Source: Nitrospira sp.
GTDB lineage: Bacteria; Nitrospirota; Nitrospiria; Nitrospirales; Nitrospiraceae
Length of the DNA stretch: 64,000 nucleotides
Direction of reading: 5' to 3'
Assembly (NCBI GenBank): GCA_018242725.1
Contig: JAFEBI010000022.1
Span: forward strand, 1 to 64,000
The position numbers and the translations under genes are program-made. Below, in pieces: positions 35,412 through 44,776 of this stretch (its first letter is position 1; each line of letters begins with the position of its first letter). A model generated the notes under the pieces. That model was not told where the DNA came from. It saw only the letters and a list, made by a program, of their open reading frames with translations, and ran no database searches.

Positions 35412-36644
35412 ATGGGATCGGTCGTCATCATCGGTGGTGGTCCTGCCGGACTCATGGCGGCGGAAACGGTCGTAGCGGCCGGTGTTGATGTGGCGGTTTA
35501 TGACGCCATGCCGTCGGTGGGGCGAAAGTTTCTACTGGCAGGCAAGGGTGGGTTGAATCTCACGCATTCGGAGCCAATGGAATCATTCCTTTCTCGCTAT
35601 GGTACGCGCCGAACATTCATCGAACCGGCGATTACTTCATTTCCTCCGATGGCTCTGCGGGCGTGGGCTTATGAACTTGGTGTGGAGACATTTGTCGGTA
35701 CGTCAGGACGGATTTTCCCAGCCGATCTGAAAGCTGCCCCGCTGTTGCGTGTATGGCTGCGTCGATTGAGACAGAATGGTGTACGGTTTCATGTGCGACA
35801 TCGATGGCGTGGCTGGGATGAGAAGGGGAGGCTTCGTTTTCTTACAGCCGAGGGCATAGCTCTCGTGCAGGCTGATGCGGTGGTGTTGGCTTTGGGCGGA
35901 GGTAGCTGGCCCCAATTGGGTTCTGATGCCGGGTGGGTGAAAATCTTGTCGGAACGGCATGTGCCCATCGCACCACTGAAACCGGCCAATTGTGGGTTCG
36001 ATGTCCGGTGGAGCGAGCACTTTCGTGCGAGGTTCGCTGGATATCCCGTCAAGACCGTCGCGCTGGTGGTGAACACTGTGGATGGTTCGACGATCCGTCA
36101 CATGGGAGAGTTCGTCATCACAGCGAATGGTGTGGAAGGCGGGATCATTTATATGGTTTCAGCTGCCGTGCGCGATGTTATCACTGCCGAGGGCATGGCG
36201 ACTATTAGACTCGATCTCGCTCCTGATCGAACCGTGAAGCAGCTCGCGCACGATCTTTCTCGACCCCGTGGGAAACGGACGGTTGCAACGCATCTCAAGC
36301 GGTGTGCTGGAATTGCGGGCGTGAAGGCTGGTCTGTTGCGCGAGGCCGTGCAGAATGATGTGTTGGTTGATCCTGCTCGCTTGGCGGCTTCGATCAAAGC
36401 CCTTCCGCTGACGCTGACGGCACCTCGTCCGATCGAGGAAGCCATCAGTACGGCCGGTGGTCTCTCATTCGAGGCTCTTGATGCCAACCTGATGGTCCGT
36501 TCTCTCCCGGGAGTGTTCTGTGCGGGGGAAATGCTGGATTGGGAGGCACCCACAGGAGGCTATCTGCTTACAGCTTGTCTCGCAACGGGACGCCTTGCGG
36601 GAGACAAGGCTGCACAATGGAGTAAGACTCATGTGATGAGATAA
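35412..36644 (+). CDS. HI0933-like FAD-dependent oxidoreductase
   Basis: A 410-residue flavoprotein. It has an N-terminal FAD-binding motif (VVIIGGGPAGLMAAETVV), GRKFLLAGKGGLNLTHSEP (signature of the HI0933/YhiN group), SGRIFPADLKAAPLL, ALGGGSWPQLGSD and C-terminal GVFCAGEMLDWEAPTGGYLL, which closes the FAD site. These proteins bind FAD and perhaps NAD(P); the reaction is unknown. It lies alone, 213 bases after the previous gene. Length and motifs are complete. Confidence 0.88.
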   Translation: MGSVVIIGGGPAGLMAAETVVAAGVDVAVYDAMPSVGRKFLLAGKGGLNLTHSEPMESFLSRYGTRRTFIEPAITSFPPMALRAWAYELGVETFVGTSGRIFPADLKAAPLLRVWLRRLRQNGVRFHVRHRWRGWDEKGRLRFLTAEGIALVQADAVVLALGGGSWPQLGSDAGWVKILSERHVPIAPLKPANCGFDVRWSEHFRARFAGYPVKTVALVVNTVDGSTIRHMGEFVITANGVEGGIIYMVSAAVRDVITAEGMATIRLDLAPDRTVKQLAHDLSRPRGKRTVATHLKRCAGIAGVKAGLLREAVQNDVLVDPARLAASIKALPLTLTAPRPIEEAISTAGGLSFEALDANLMVRSLPGVFCAGEMLDWEAPTGGYLLTACLATGRLAGDKAAQWSKTHVMR

Positions 36645-36685
36645 CCGTACGGATAACGGGATCCATAAAGCGCAGGGGCCTGCGT

Positions 36686-37399
36686 TTAGCTGAGGAGCCA
36701 ATTCCAGAATGTGGTGAGCCAGCTGAAGATCATGCCGATCCACGAGTTGTCCGTTTCAGGAGGGTCCGCATTCATTGAGGGTGCGGGTATCGATGGTAAG
36801 GAGGCCGACGGACTCGGTGTAGCAGCCTGTGGTTCCTCGAGCTGAGCCACAACGGGTTCTAGTGTCGGTGATTCTGATGGCGTGGGCAATTCCGCTGTCA
36901 TGGCTGGAGTGATGCTCGACTCCTCCTCATCCGTGACCGCTCCTAGGGACGCCTGGGCTTTTTCCCTCTCTTGCTTATACTGCGCGGCTGCACTCTGCAA
37001 GGATGCACTCTCATAACGAAGGTCCGCGATTTTGCGCGCGAGGCTCCAACTCTGATTCATCAACGCCGCGACTTGTCCCTTGAGCGATGTCAGTACCGTC
37101 TCCGCTCGTTGCCTCATGATCGGCAACTGCTCTTCTTCACGCTGAACGGCTGCGCGTAGTTCGGTCGTGATCGTGTCCTCATGCCGATTGGCGGCCTGCA
37201 GGCCGGCGATTTGCTGATCGAGCTCCTTCACCTCGTCTCGGACTGATTCCAGAGCTCGCGTATGTTCTTGTATGTCGGCCTTAAGTCGTTCGTAAGCGTT
37301 CCGACTGACACAGCCAACCTCCGTGAAAAGCGCTCCCACGAGCAGGCAGGCCGTGATCCCTTGAAAGACACCTGAGACTGTGGTGGTAGGGTGTGTCAT
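36686..37399 (-). CDS. coiled-coil envelope protein, possible lipoprotein
   Basis: From the ATG at 37399 (with GAGGCGAGG before it) the protein has 237 residues; the frame upstream to 37648 is unlikely to be translated. The N-terminus is a hydrophobic signal-like stretch (GITACLLVGALFTEVGCVSR) whose cysteine could be lipidated, although Glu at -3 is atypical. It is followed by a coiled coil (about 40-150: LKADIQEHTRALESVRDEVKEL) and a Pro/Ser-rich region. A C-terminal amphipathic tail (SWIGMIFSWLTTFWNWLLS) is rich in Trp. It is probably an envelope protein; the function is unknown. It is divergent from the ferritin-like gene. Confidence 0.7.
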   Translation of the reverse strand: MTHPTTTVSGVFQGITACLLVGALFTEVGCVSRNAYERLKADIQEHTRALESVRDEVKELDQQIAGLQAANRHEDTITTELRAAVQREEEQLPIMRQRAETVLTSLKGQVAALMNQSWSLARKIADLRYESASLQSAAAQYKQEREKAQASLGAVTDEEESSITPAMTAELPTPSESPTLEPVVAQLEEPQAATPSPSASLPSIPAPSMNADPPETDNSWIGMIFSWLTTFWNWLLS

Positions 37400-37611
37400 A
37401 GGCCTCGCCTCATGGGTTCGTGTGACCGGAAGCACTCGTGCCTGGATGCGCTGTTGGTTCGATGAGGAGTTGGTGTAGTGTCTCAAAAATTTTAGAATCT
37501 CGCAAGATGAAAGAGATGTGCACAAATTGGGTGTGTGAGTCAACCCCCTCGGCGATTCGTTGAATGGCTGTTTGGACAATGTGGGTCCGCTTTGCGTACC
37601 ATGTGGTCGGT

Positions 37612-38220
37612 ATGATATCGGAGTTGCCCATATCCATTCGGCTCTCACCGGAGTGTGAGGCCGCCTTGCTCGAACGGTTTCTCAAGGCGGAGGCTATGGC
37701 GCTGTGGACGGTTCGATCAGCGCAACTGCAAGATGTGCCTTCGAACGTCTATACCTTTCTCAGAAAACATGAGGAAGATGAGCAGAAGCATCTGGCCCAG
37801 TTTGAGTCGTTGATCGGTCGTCAGCCTCGTGAACGCGATCGCCTCCCCGCTGTACCACGACAATGGCCGGTGTTGGCGGTGCAGATTTACGGGTATGAGT
37901 CGTTGGGGTTGGAATTTGCTCGCCTCTTGTTGACGCTGCGACCGGATCTCGCCTCGATTCTTGAAGACGAGCTCGTTCATGTCGGCTTCTTCGAACGAGA
38001 GGTTCGACGCCTTCTCTGTGGAAGCTCCGATGTCGCTGAACAGGCACGCGCGTCGGCACGGGCTTGGTGGCGGAGACTGCCGAGAACCGTCGAGCGCTAT
38101 GTGAAAGCTCCGGTGCTCGATCCGTTTCGACAGAGTTTATCCACGCACATTCTTGAGACGATTGAGCGGAGATTTGTCACGACGGGATTACTGAACAATA
38201 AGGAAGCGCTGAAGGGGTGA
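37612..38220 (+). CDS. ferritin-like domain protein
   Basis: A 202-residue four-helix protein from the ATG at 37612; a longer start at 37564 is possible. Helix motifs are LLERFLKAEAMALW, FLRKHEEDEQKHLAQFE (E-E-x-x-H type), VQIYGYESLGLEFARLL and LEDELVHVGFFEREV. The spacing of Glu and ExxH pairs matches a di-iron ferritin-like bundle (COG1633 or rubrerythrin type). An iron-binding oxidase or storage role is possible. It overlaps the unlikely upstream extension of the coiled-coil gene on the other strand, and the accA gene ends next to it (convergent). Confidence 0.72.
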   Translation: MISELPISIRLSPECEAALLERFLKAEAMALWTVRSAQLQDVPSNVYTFLRKHEEDEQKHLAQFESLIGRQPRERDRLPAVPRQWPVLAVQIYGYESLGLEFARLLLTLRPDLASILEDELVHVGFFEREVRRLLCGSSDVAEQARASARAWWRRLPRTVERYVKAPVLDPFRQSLSTHILETIERRFVTTGLLNNKEALKG

Positions 38221-39192
38221 TTACGCCTGCTCGACGAGAAGGCCGGTCACGGCTCCCATCTTCCGATATTTGAGCTCTCGTTGTGGGACAAGCTGTTCGG
38301 CCGGAAGGTCAAGCAACTCAAACAATTGGTTGGTGAGTGTCTTTCCAACGAGATCGTACATGGCACTTGGTTCGCGGTGGGCGCCACCCAATGGTTCAGG
38401 CACGATGGTGTCGATCACACCCAACTCCAGCAGATCCTGGGCGGTCATTTTCAGCGCTGAGGCGGCCGTCTGAACTTTTTCCGGACTGTCCCACAGAATG
38501 GCGGCACAACCTTCCGGGGAGATCACGGAATAGACCGAATGCTCCAGCATCAGGACACGGTCCGCAACGCCGAGCGCCAAGGCTCCTCCGCTTCCACCTT
38601 CACCGATGACGACCGAGATGATTGGGACGGTCAACCGAGACATGACGAATAAATTTCGCGCAATGGCTTCAGCTTGTCCACGCTCCTCGGCGCCGATGCC
38701 AGGGTAGGCTCCCGGCGTGTCGATAAAGGTCAGAATCGGACGGTTGAATTTTTCCGCCAACTTCATGAGTCGGAGGGCTTTCCGGTACCCTTCAGGATTG
38801 GGCATGCCGAAATTTCGTTGCATGCGTTCCTTGAGGGTCTTGCCTTTCTGATGGCCGATCATCATAACCGGACGATCATTAAACCTGGCAAACCCGCCGA
38901 CGATAGCCCGGTCATCTCCATAGGCCCGGTCGCCATGAAGCTCAAGGAAATCTCGAGTCAGTTCGCGAATGTAGTCGAGTGTGCTGGGTCGTTGCGGGTG
39001 GCGAGCGAGCTGCGTTCGCTGCCAGGGACTCAGGTTTTTATACAGCTCGTGTTCGGCCTGCGCCAGTTTAGCCCGAAGTTTTCGAAGATCGTTTTGGGAG
39101 CTGGATTTTCCGCTGGTTGCCGCAGCGGAGAGCTTCTCGATTTTTTCTTCAATCTCGCGGAGGGGCTTTTCAAAGTCGAGGTAGTCTCGCAT
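38221..39192 (-). CDS. accA: acetyl-CoA carboxylase carboxyltransferase subunit alpha
   Basis: A 323-residue protein from the ATG at 39192. AccA marks are YLDFEKPLREIEEKIEKL at the start, LARHPQRPSTLDYIRELTRD, VMMIGHQKGKTLKERMQRN, TFIDTPGAYPGIGAEERGQ, VIGEGGSGGALALGVADRVL and SVISPEGCAAILW. With AccD it transfers carboxyl from biotin to acetyl-CoA, forming malonyl-CoA for fatty acid synthesis. It follows dnaE by 66 bases on the same strand, an arrangement seen in many bacteria. Its end is convergent with the ferritin-like gene. Confidence 0.95.
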   Translation of the reverse strand: MRDYLDFEKPLREIEEKIEKLSAAATSGKSSSQNDLRKLRAKLAQAEHELYKNLSPWQRTQLARHPQRPSTLDYIRELTRDFLELHGDRAYGDDRAIVGGFARFNDRPVMMIGHQKGKTLKERMQRNFGMPNPEGYRKALRLMKLAEKFNRPILTFIDTPGAYPGIGAEERGQAEAIARNLFVMSRLTVPIISVVIGEGGSGGALALGVADRVLMLEHSVYSVISPEGCAAILWDSPEKVQTAASALKMTAQDLLELGVIDTIVPEPLGGAHREPSAMYDLVGKTLTNQLFELLDLPAEQLVPQRELKYRKMGAVTGLLVEQA

Positions 39193-39258
39193 GGACGTCG
39201 ATCGATTCCTTGTAGCGATTGTGGACCGGTCGTGATTGATCCCCAATAATACTGGTTC

Positions 39259-42200
39259 CTACGATAGCAAAGAAAGGGCCCCTTTGCCTAGTACTTCCTC
39301 GACATCCGACACAAAATGGTCGCTGGGGCAGATCGTCACGTTCGGGAGGGGATTGGTCTCGGCTTCCAGACTTGCCTCTGTCCGGAACAGCATCGAGACA
39401 GTGGTGCTGCCGGGATGTCGGCGGAAGACATCAGCCAAGCGAGGTAATTGCTCTCGCACGTCCGGATGATCCGTGAGCCGAATGCGGATCCGTTTGATGG
39501 ATTGAGCTTGAACCTCAGCTAACGGTTCAATTTTGCTGCCACGAATCTTCGTTCCTTTATCGCCGCGATCGATCGTCCCGGTAATGCGCACGATCTGTTC
39601 AGGCATCATCATCTCACCAGCCGTCTTAAACAAGTCCGGGAACACAATGATTTCCGTCGTACCTTGCAGATCTTCGATCGTCAGATAGGCCATACGATCG
39701 CCCTTCTTCGTCAGCATGGATTTGACGGTGGCAATGACCCCGCAGATCTTGACCTCACTCCCATCAACGCAATCTTTCAATCCCGTCGTTGTCGTGGTCG
39801 ACAAAGCACTCAGCACCGTTTCATACCGTGTCAACGGGTGGGCGGAAATATAGAAGCCGGTGAGTTCGCGTTCGTATTTCAATCGTTGGGCTTGATCCCA
39901 TTCTGCGATTGACGGCAAGGGGGGGATCGGTAAAGGCCCAGACATTCCGTGCCCACTCATCTCCTCGCCGAAGATACTGATCTGACCGCAGTCACGCTCG
40001 CGCTGAGCCGCGGCGCCTTCTTCCACCGCTTGATCCAGCACGGCGATGAGCTGTGATCGTCTGGCCCCGGTGGAATCGAAGGCACCGGCCTTGATCAGAC
40101 CTTCCAACATCCGCTTGTTGACCTTGTGAAGATCGACTCGTCGGCAGAAGTCAAAGAAGGAGGTGAAGGAACCCGTCTGGGTCCGCACATCCAGGACCGA
40201 CTCCACGGCGCCTTCACCGACATTCTTAATGGCGGCCAACCCGAATCGGATGACGTCCTCGGCAACGGCGAAGTGCTTTTGGCTGGCGTTCACATCGGGG
40301 CCTAACACTTTGATTCCCAAATCGCGGCATTCGGTAAAATAGCCGACCAGCTTGTCTTGATTGCCCATATCGGTCGTCATGAGGGCCGCCATGAACTCGG
40401 TCGGATAGTGCGCCTTGAGGTATCCCGTTTGGTAACAGACAACCGCATAGGCCGCAGCATGTGATTTATTGAACCCGTACCCGGCGAACTTTTGAATCAA
40501 CTCGTACAACTTCTCGGCTTTTTTTTCGGGAATCTTGTTCTCTTTCGCGCCGTCGATGAATTTGACGCGCAGTTTTTCCATTTCCTCGGGCTTCTTCTTC
40601 CCCATCGCACGACGAAGAATATCGGCTTGTCCCAATGAAAAGCCAGCGACCTTGTTGGCAATCGCCATCACTTGTTCCTGGTAGACAATCACCCCGTAGG
40701 TATCCTTGAGGATTGGTTCCAATTGAGGAACCTCGTAGGTAATGGTGACCTTCCCCTGTTTCCGCTTGATGAAATCCGGGATGAGATCCATGGGCCCTGG
40801 TCGATAGAGCGCAATAATGGCGATGATATCTTCAAATCGGTCGGGCTTGAGTCCCGTGAGCAGATCACGCATCCCGGAGCTTTCCAACTGAAACAAGCCG
40901 GTGGTTTTCCCCGAGCTTAACAGCGCAAACGTGGCGGGGTCGTCAAACGAAACTTGATCAATGACGAGTGGGGGACTGCCGGGATGCGTCTCGTTGATCA
41001 AGGTCTCGGCACGTCGAATCATCGTGAGGGTTTTGAGGCCGAGGAAATCAAATTTCACGAGCCCGATTTTCTCGATGTCTCCCATCGAGTACTGGGTTAC
41101 AACTTCATCGTTGGCTCCCTTGTAGAGGGGTACGTGGTCGGTGAGGGGGCCCTCGGAAATCACGATGCCGGCCGCATGCGTTGAGGCATGGCGCGCGAGG
41201 CCTTCAAGGGACTGCGCGTTGACCATCAGTTCTTTGACCTTGGGATCACTGTCGACCAGCTCGCGTAAGCGAGGTTCGGTCTCCAGGGCTTGCTGGAGGG
41301 AAATGTTCAACTGGTTGGGAATGAGCTTGGCGACCTTGTCCGCGTCCGCGTAGGACATCTCCAGCACCCGTCCGACATCGCGGATGGCCGCTTTCGCCCC
41401 GAGCGTCCCGAAGGTAATGATTTGGGCGACATGGTCCGTACCATATTTCTCCACCACATAGTTGATGACTTCTCCACGGCGATCCATGCAGAAATCCATA
41501 TCGATATCGGGTAGGGAGACACGTTCAGGGTTCAAAAATCGCTCGAATAAGAGGGCGTATACCAGTGGGTCAAGATCGGTAATCCGAAGCGCATAGGCGA
41601 CCAGACTTCCGGCCGCCGAACCTCGCCCCGGTCCTACCGGAATGCCGCGTGATCGAGCAAAACGAATGATATCCCAGACGATAAGGAAGTATCCGGCAAA
41701 CCCCATCGAACAGATGACCATGAGTTCTTCACGAAGGCGTTGGTCATAGACAACCGAGGCCGTGCGACTGGGGCGCTCCGTGAGTCGTGCTTGGAGGCCC
41801 GTCAGCGCGAGATGCTCGAGATAGGATTCACGGTCCTTGAATCCATCAGGGATACGGTATTGCGGGAGGTAGGTCTTGTTGAGCGGAAGGTCGAGTGCGC
41901 AATGATCCGCAATGCGGCAGGTATTCATCACTGCGCCTGGAAATTCCGCGAACGCCGGAGCAATCTCTTCAGTAGATTTGACGTACAGCTGGTCCGTGTC
42001 GAACTTCATCCGGTGTGGATCGCTGACGGTTTTTCCGGTTTGCAGACAGAGCATGAGCTCATGGGGACGCGCATCTTCCTTGTTCAGATAGTGGCAATCG
42101 TTGGTCCCGGCCATCGGGATCCCGAGTTTTTTGTGGATGTCCACGAGGCCGGCATTCGCGATACGTTGATGATCGAGTCCGTTCGCCTGCACTTCAAGAT

Positions 42201-42723
42201 AGAAATGGTCCTTCCCGAAAATCTCCTGAAATTCTCCCGCCACCGCCATGGCGCCATCCATATCTTTTTGGCCGATGAGATAGGGGATTTCACCGCTCAA
42301 GCAACCTGACAGCGCAATGATGCCGTCATGATGGAGCTTCAATAATTCCTTGTCGATACGCGGCTTATAGTAGAACCCTTCAAGATATCCTTTGCTCACC
42401 AACTTGATGAGATTCTCGTAGCCTGTGAGATTTCTTGCGAGCAGAATGAGATGATAATAATCGTTATGTGCAAGCCCGCTATCCTTCTTCGCATGTCGGC
42501 TGCCTAACGCCATATAGGCTTCACAGCCGATAATGGGCTTGACCCCCGCCTCTTTTGCCTTGCGGTAAAATTCGACGGCGCCGAACATGTTGCCATGGTC
42601 GGTCATGGCGACAGCAGGTTGGTTGAATGATTTAATTTGGCGCACCAATGGATCGATCTGATTGGCGCCGTCGAGCAGGCTGAATTGTGTGTGAAGATGA
42701 AGATGAACGAAAGAAGATGCCAC
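39259..42723 (-). CDS. dnaE: DNA polymerase III subunit alpha
   Basis: A 1154-residue replicative polymerase, starting at GTG (42723) with GAGG upstream. The N-terminal PHP domain begins FVHLHLHTQFSLLDGANQI. The polymerase core carries GRGSAAGSLVAYALRITDLD and PDIDMDFCMDRRGEV (catalytic aspartates), then QYSMGDIEKIGLVKFDFLG. A helix-hairpin-helix and OB-fold region lies towards the C-terminus (GVIATVKSMLTKKGDRMAYL). It is the catalytic subunit for chromosomal replication. Length is normal for DnaE1. AccA is encoded just downstream. Confidence 0.96.
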   Translation of the reverse strand: MASSFVHLHLHTQFSLLDGANQIDPLVRQIKSFNQPAVAMTDHGNMFGAVEFYRKAKEAGVKPIIGCEAYMALGSRHAKKDSGLAHNDYYHLILLARNLTGYENLIKLVSKGYLEGFYYKPRIDKELLKLHHDGIIALSGCLSGEIPYLIGQKDMDGAMAVAGEFQEIFGKDHFYLEVQANGLDHQRIANAGLVDIHKKLGIPMAGTNDCHYLNKEDARPHELMLCLQTGKTVSDPHRMKFDTDQLYVKSTEEIAPAFAEFPGAVMNTCRIADHCALDLPLNKTYLPQYRIPDGFKDRESYLEHLALTGLQARLTERPSRTASVVYDQRLREELMVICSMGFAGYFLIVWDIIRFARSRGIPVGPGRGSAAGSLVAYALRITDLDPLVYALLFERFLNPERVSLPDIDMDFCMDRRGEVINYVVEKYGTDHVAQIITFGTLGAKAAIRDVGRVLEMSYADADKVAKLIPNQLNISLQQALETEPRLRELVDSDPKVKELMVNAQSLEGLARHASTHAAGIVISEGPLTDHVPLYKGANDEVVTQYSMGDIEKIGLVKFDFLGLKTLTMIRRAETLINETHPGSPPLVIDQVSFDDPATFALLSSGKTTGLFQLESSGMRDLLTGLKPDRFEDIIAIIALYRPGPMDLIPDFIKRKQGKVTITYEVPQLEPILKDTYGVIVYQEQVMAIANKVAGFSLGQADILRRAMGKKKPEEMEKLRVKFIDGAKENKIPEKKAEKLYELIQKFAGYGFNKSHAAAYAVVCYQTGYLKAHYPTEFMAALMTTDMGNQDKLVGYFTECRDLGIKVLGPDVNASQKHFAVAEDVIRFGLAAIKNVGEGAVESVLDVRTQTGSFTSFFDFCRRVDLHKVNKRMLEGLIKAGAFDSTGARRSQLIAVLDQAVEEGAAAQRERDCGQISIFGEEMSGHGMSGPLPIPPLPSIAEWDQAQRLKYERELTGFYISAHPLTRYETVLSALSTTTTTGLKDCVDGSEVKICGVIATVKSMLTKKGDRMAYLTIEDLQGTTEIIVFPDLFKTAGEMMMPEQIVRITGTIDRGDKGTKIRGSKIEPLAEVQAQSIKRIRIRLTDHPDVREQLPRLADVFRRHPGSTTVSMLFRTEASLEAETNPLPNVTICPSDHFVSDVEEVLGKGALSLLS

Positions 42724-42838
42724 GAACAGTCAACCTCGTTGTGCGATTGTAGTCAGGGTGAAGGGAGGAGTCAACGGCAGAGCGTGATGGAACGATCGTT
42801 CACCTGTTGCAGGCAGGTATTGAGGATGGCGACCTTAG

Positions 42839-44773
42839 CTAGAGTCGTTCCTTGTACTTGTCGTAATGCTGCTTCTTGGCTCCCGCGATCCAATTTTCCC
42901 GTTTAATCCGCTCAGGATCGGTCGCGAGTTTCTTGGCGATTTTCTCTACATCTTCCGGTTTCCATCTGGCGATTTGGATAAATGTCCGGGTGCCGAGCTT
43001 TTGCAGAGTCTCAGCAAAGACTGGGCCGATACCCTGGATCTTCTTGAGATCATCGCCTGGCTTGGGCTTGCTGCCTTTGGGAGCACTACCAGGAGGGGGA
43101 GTCTCAGCCCCATTTTGGCGTGGCTGCGGAGCGAGTGTCGTTATCGGAGCAGATGGCATGGCGCGCAGGGTCGCACGCAGTTCTTTGAGGCGTTTTTGCA
43201 GACGTTCGATCTGCTCGTCTTTTTCCGGAATGCCCTGCACCGCTGTCCGGAGGGTCTGGCGTTCCGTGTAGAGCTCCTGTAGCTCGCGCTGGAGGGTAGC
43301 AAGTTGTTCGTCTCGCTCCTGTGCCCGTTGCTCATCAAGGTGATGTTGGGCCTGCAGATCTTCGTGAATCCGGTTCTGTTCGAGGAGCTTCGCGGTCTCG
43401 CGTTCAAGGGTCTGGACGGTTTGTGCGTGGGTACGTTCCCACTCCTTGATTGCCGTTTCCTTCTCACGCAGGAGGTGGGTCACCGGTACCAGCTCCTCAA
43501 TTCGCCGGTCACGGTCGACGAGGGACCGCTCAAGTTGCTGGATGGTGGTGCGATGAGCGGCTTCGCGATCGCTCAACTCGACTTCGAGTTGATGGATGCG
43601 GTCTTGTGCTGCTTCCAGTTTGTTGACTTGGGCACGCAGCCGATCTCGATCGGCTAATCCTTCGTTCAGTTGTGTAATGTGGTCGCGGAGGACACGGATC
43701 TCTTCTTTGAGGACTTCCCGAGCTTGTTCGGCCGCCTGACTGGCCTGCTGGGCTTCTCGCAGTTCATCCGTTTGGGCAGCGGCATTCGCATCAACTTCTC
43801 CAATCCGCTGATCACGGTCGGCGAGGGAACGTTCAAGTTGCTGGATGGTGGTGCGATGAGCGGCTTCGCGATCGCTCAACTCGACTTCGAGTTGATGGAT
43901 GCGGTCTTGTGCTGCCTCGAGTTTGTTGACTTGGCTGCGGAGCCGATCTCGATCGGCTAATCCTTCGTTCAGTTGTGTAATGTGGTCGCGGAGGACACGG
44001 ATCTCTTCTTTGAGGACTTCCCGAGCTTGTTCGGCCGCCTGACTGGCCTGCTGGGCTTCTCGCAGTTCATCCGTTTGGGCAGCGGCATTCGCATCAACTT
44101 CTCCAATCCGCTGATCACGGTCGGCGAGGGAACGTTCAAGTTGCTGGATGGTGGTGCGATGAGCAGCTTCGCGATCGCTCAACTCGACTTCGAGTTGATG
44201 GACGCGGTCTTGTGCCGTCTCCAGCTGCTTGATTTGGTTGCGGAGCCGCTCGCGATCGGCCAAGCCCTCGTTAAGTTGAGCGATATGCTCGCGCAGGACC
44301 CCCACTTCCCGCTCCATGACCTCCCGAGCCTGTTCTGCGTTTCGACAGGTCTGTTGAGCCGTTCGGAGCTCTTGAGTCTGTGCGGCAAGAATCGACTCAA
44401 TTTCGCTCACGCGTCGGCGAGCCGCCGCTCCTTCTCCTTCCGAGGTCGTCAGTTGTTTTGATCGGATCGTGAGTTCTGCTTCAAGGGCTTTGAGCCGCTC
44501 ATTGCGGGCGATCAGCTCACGTTGAGCGGAGGAATGGAGTGTTTCCGACGACATGACCTTTTGTTCAAGAATCTGTACGGCCGACGTTTTGACCTTCAAA
44601 TCGTGCGCCATCGCATCCAAGGCCTGCTCTTTGGTTCGTAAGAGACCTACGGCCTCATGAGAGGGCTGCTCCGGTGAGCGCGTGGGAATTCGCCGCAACC
44701 ACCGGCCGACTCCGAACCCTATTCCGGCTGCAATGAAGAGACATCCGATCATTTGGCTAATCAGCGTCAGCAT
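42839..44773 (-). CDS. membrane-anchored long coiled-coil protein with C-terminal helix-hairpin-helix domain
   Basis: A 644-residue protein. A TM helix (about 4-24: LISQMIGCLFIAAGIGFGVG) is followed by a shared paralog segment (AHDLKVKTSAVQILEQKVMS). Three 101-residue repeats begin near 160, 261 and 362, each with LREHIAQLNEGLADR-type starts and HQLEVELSDREAAHRTTIQQ. A variable Pro-rich linker (about 545-575) leads to a helix-hairpin-helix domain (KKIQGIGPVFAETLQKLGTR, about 577-596) and a basic end KKQHYDKYKERL. The last part resembles COG3743-type H3TH domains that may bind DNA. It lies directly after the OmpA-type gene (gap of three bases) and has a soluble paralog upstream. Confidence 0.85.
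   Translation of the reverse strand: MLTLISQMIGCLFIAAGIGFGVGRWLRRIPTRSPEQPSHEAVGLLRTKEQALDAMAHDLKVKTSAVQILEQKVMSSETLHSSAQRELIARNERLKALEAELTIRSKQLTTSEGEGAAARRRVSEIESILAAQTQELRTAQQTCRNAEQAREVMEREVGVLREHIAQLNEGLADRERLRNQIKQLETAQDRVHQLEVELSDREAAHRTTIQQLERSLADRDQRIGEVDANAAAQTDELREAQQASQAAEQAREVLKEEIRVLRDHITQLNEGLADRDRLRSQVNKLEAAQDRIHQLEVELSDREAAHRTTIQQLERSLADRDQRIGEVDANAAAQTDELREAQQASQAAEQAREVLKEEIRVLRDHITQLNEGLADRDRLRAQVNKLEAAQDRIHQLEVELSDREAAHRTTIQQLERSLVDRDRRIEELVPVTHLLREKETAIKEWERTHAQTVQTLERETAKLLEQNRIHEDLQAQHHLDEQRAQERDEQLATLQRELQELYTERQTLRTAVQGIPEKDEQIERLQKRLKELRATLRAMPSAPITTLAPQPRQNGAETPPPGSAPKGSKPKPGDDLKKIQGIGPVFAETLQKLGTRTFIQIARWKPEDVEKIAKKLATDPERIKRENWIAGAKKQHYDKYKERL
43490..44296 (-). 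repeat. 303-bp tandem repeats in the 644-residue coiled-coil gene
   Basis: The units beginning at 44296, 43993 and 43690 each span 101 codons, the last being partial. The second and third are almost identical at DNA level: long stretches of 43661-43900 recur unchanged 303 bases further on. This implies recent duplication or gene conversion and makes unequal recombination likely. Confidence 0.85.
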
Positions 44774-44776
44774 AGA

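Noticed and set aside
41740-42309. 189-codon plus-strand frame inside dnaE
   Set aside because: Antisense to an intact replicative polymerase.
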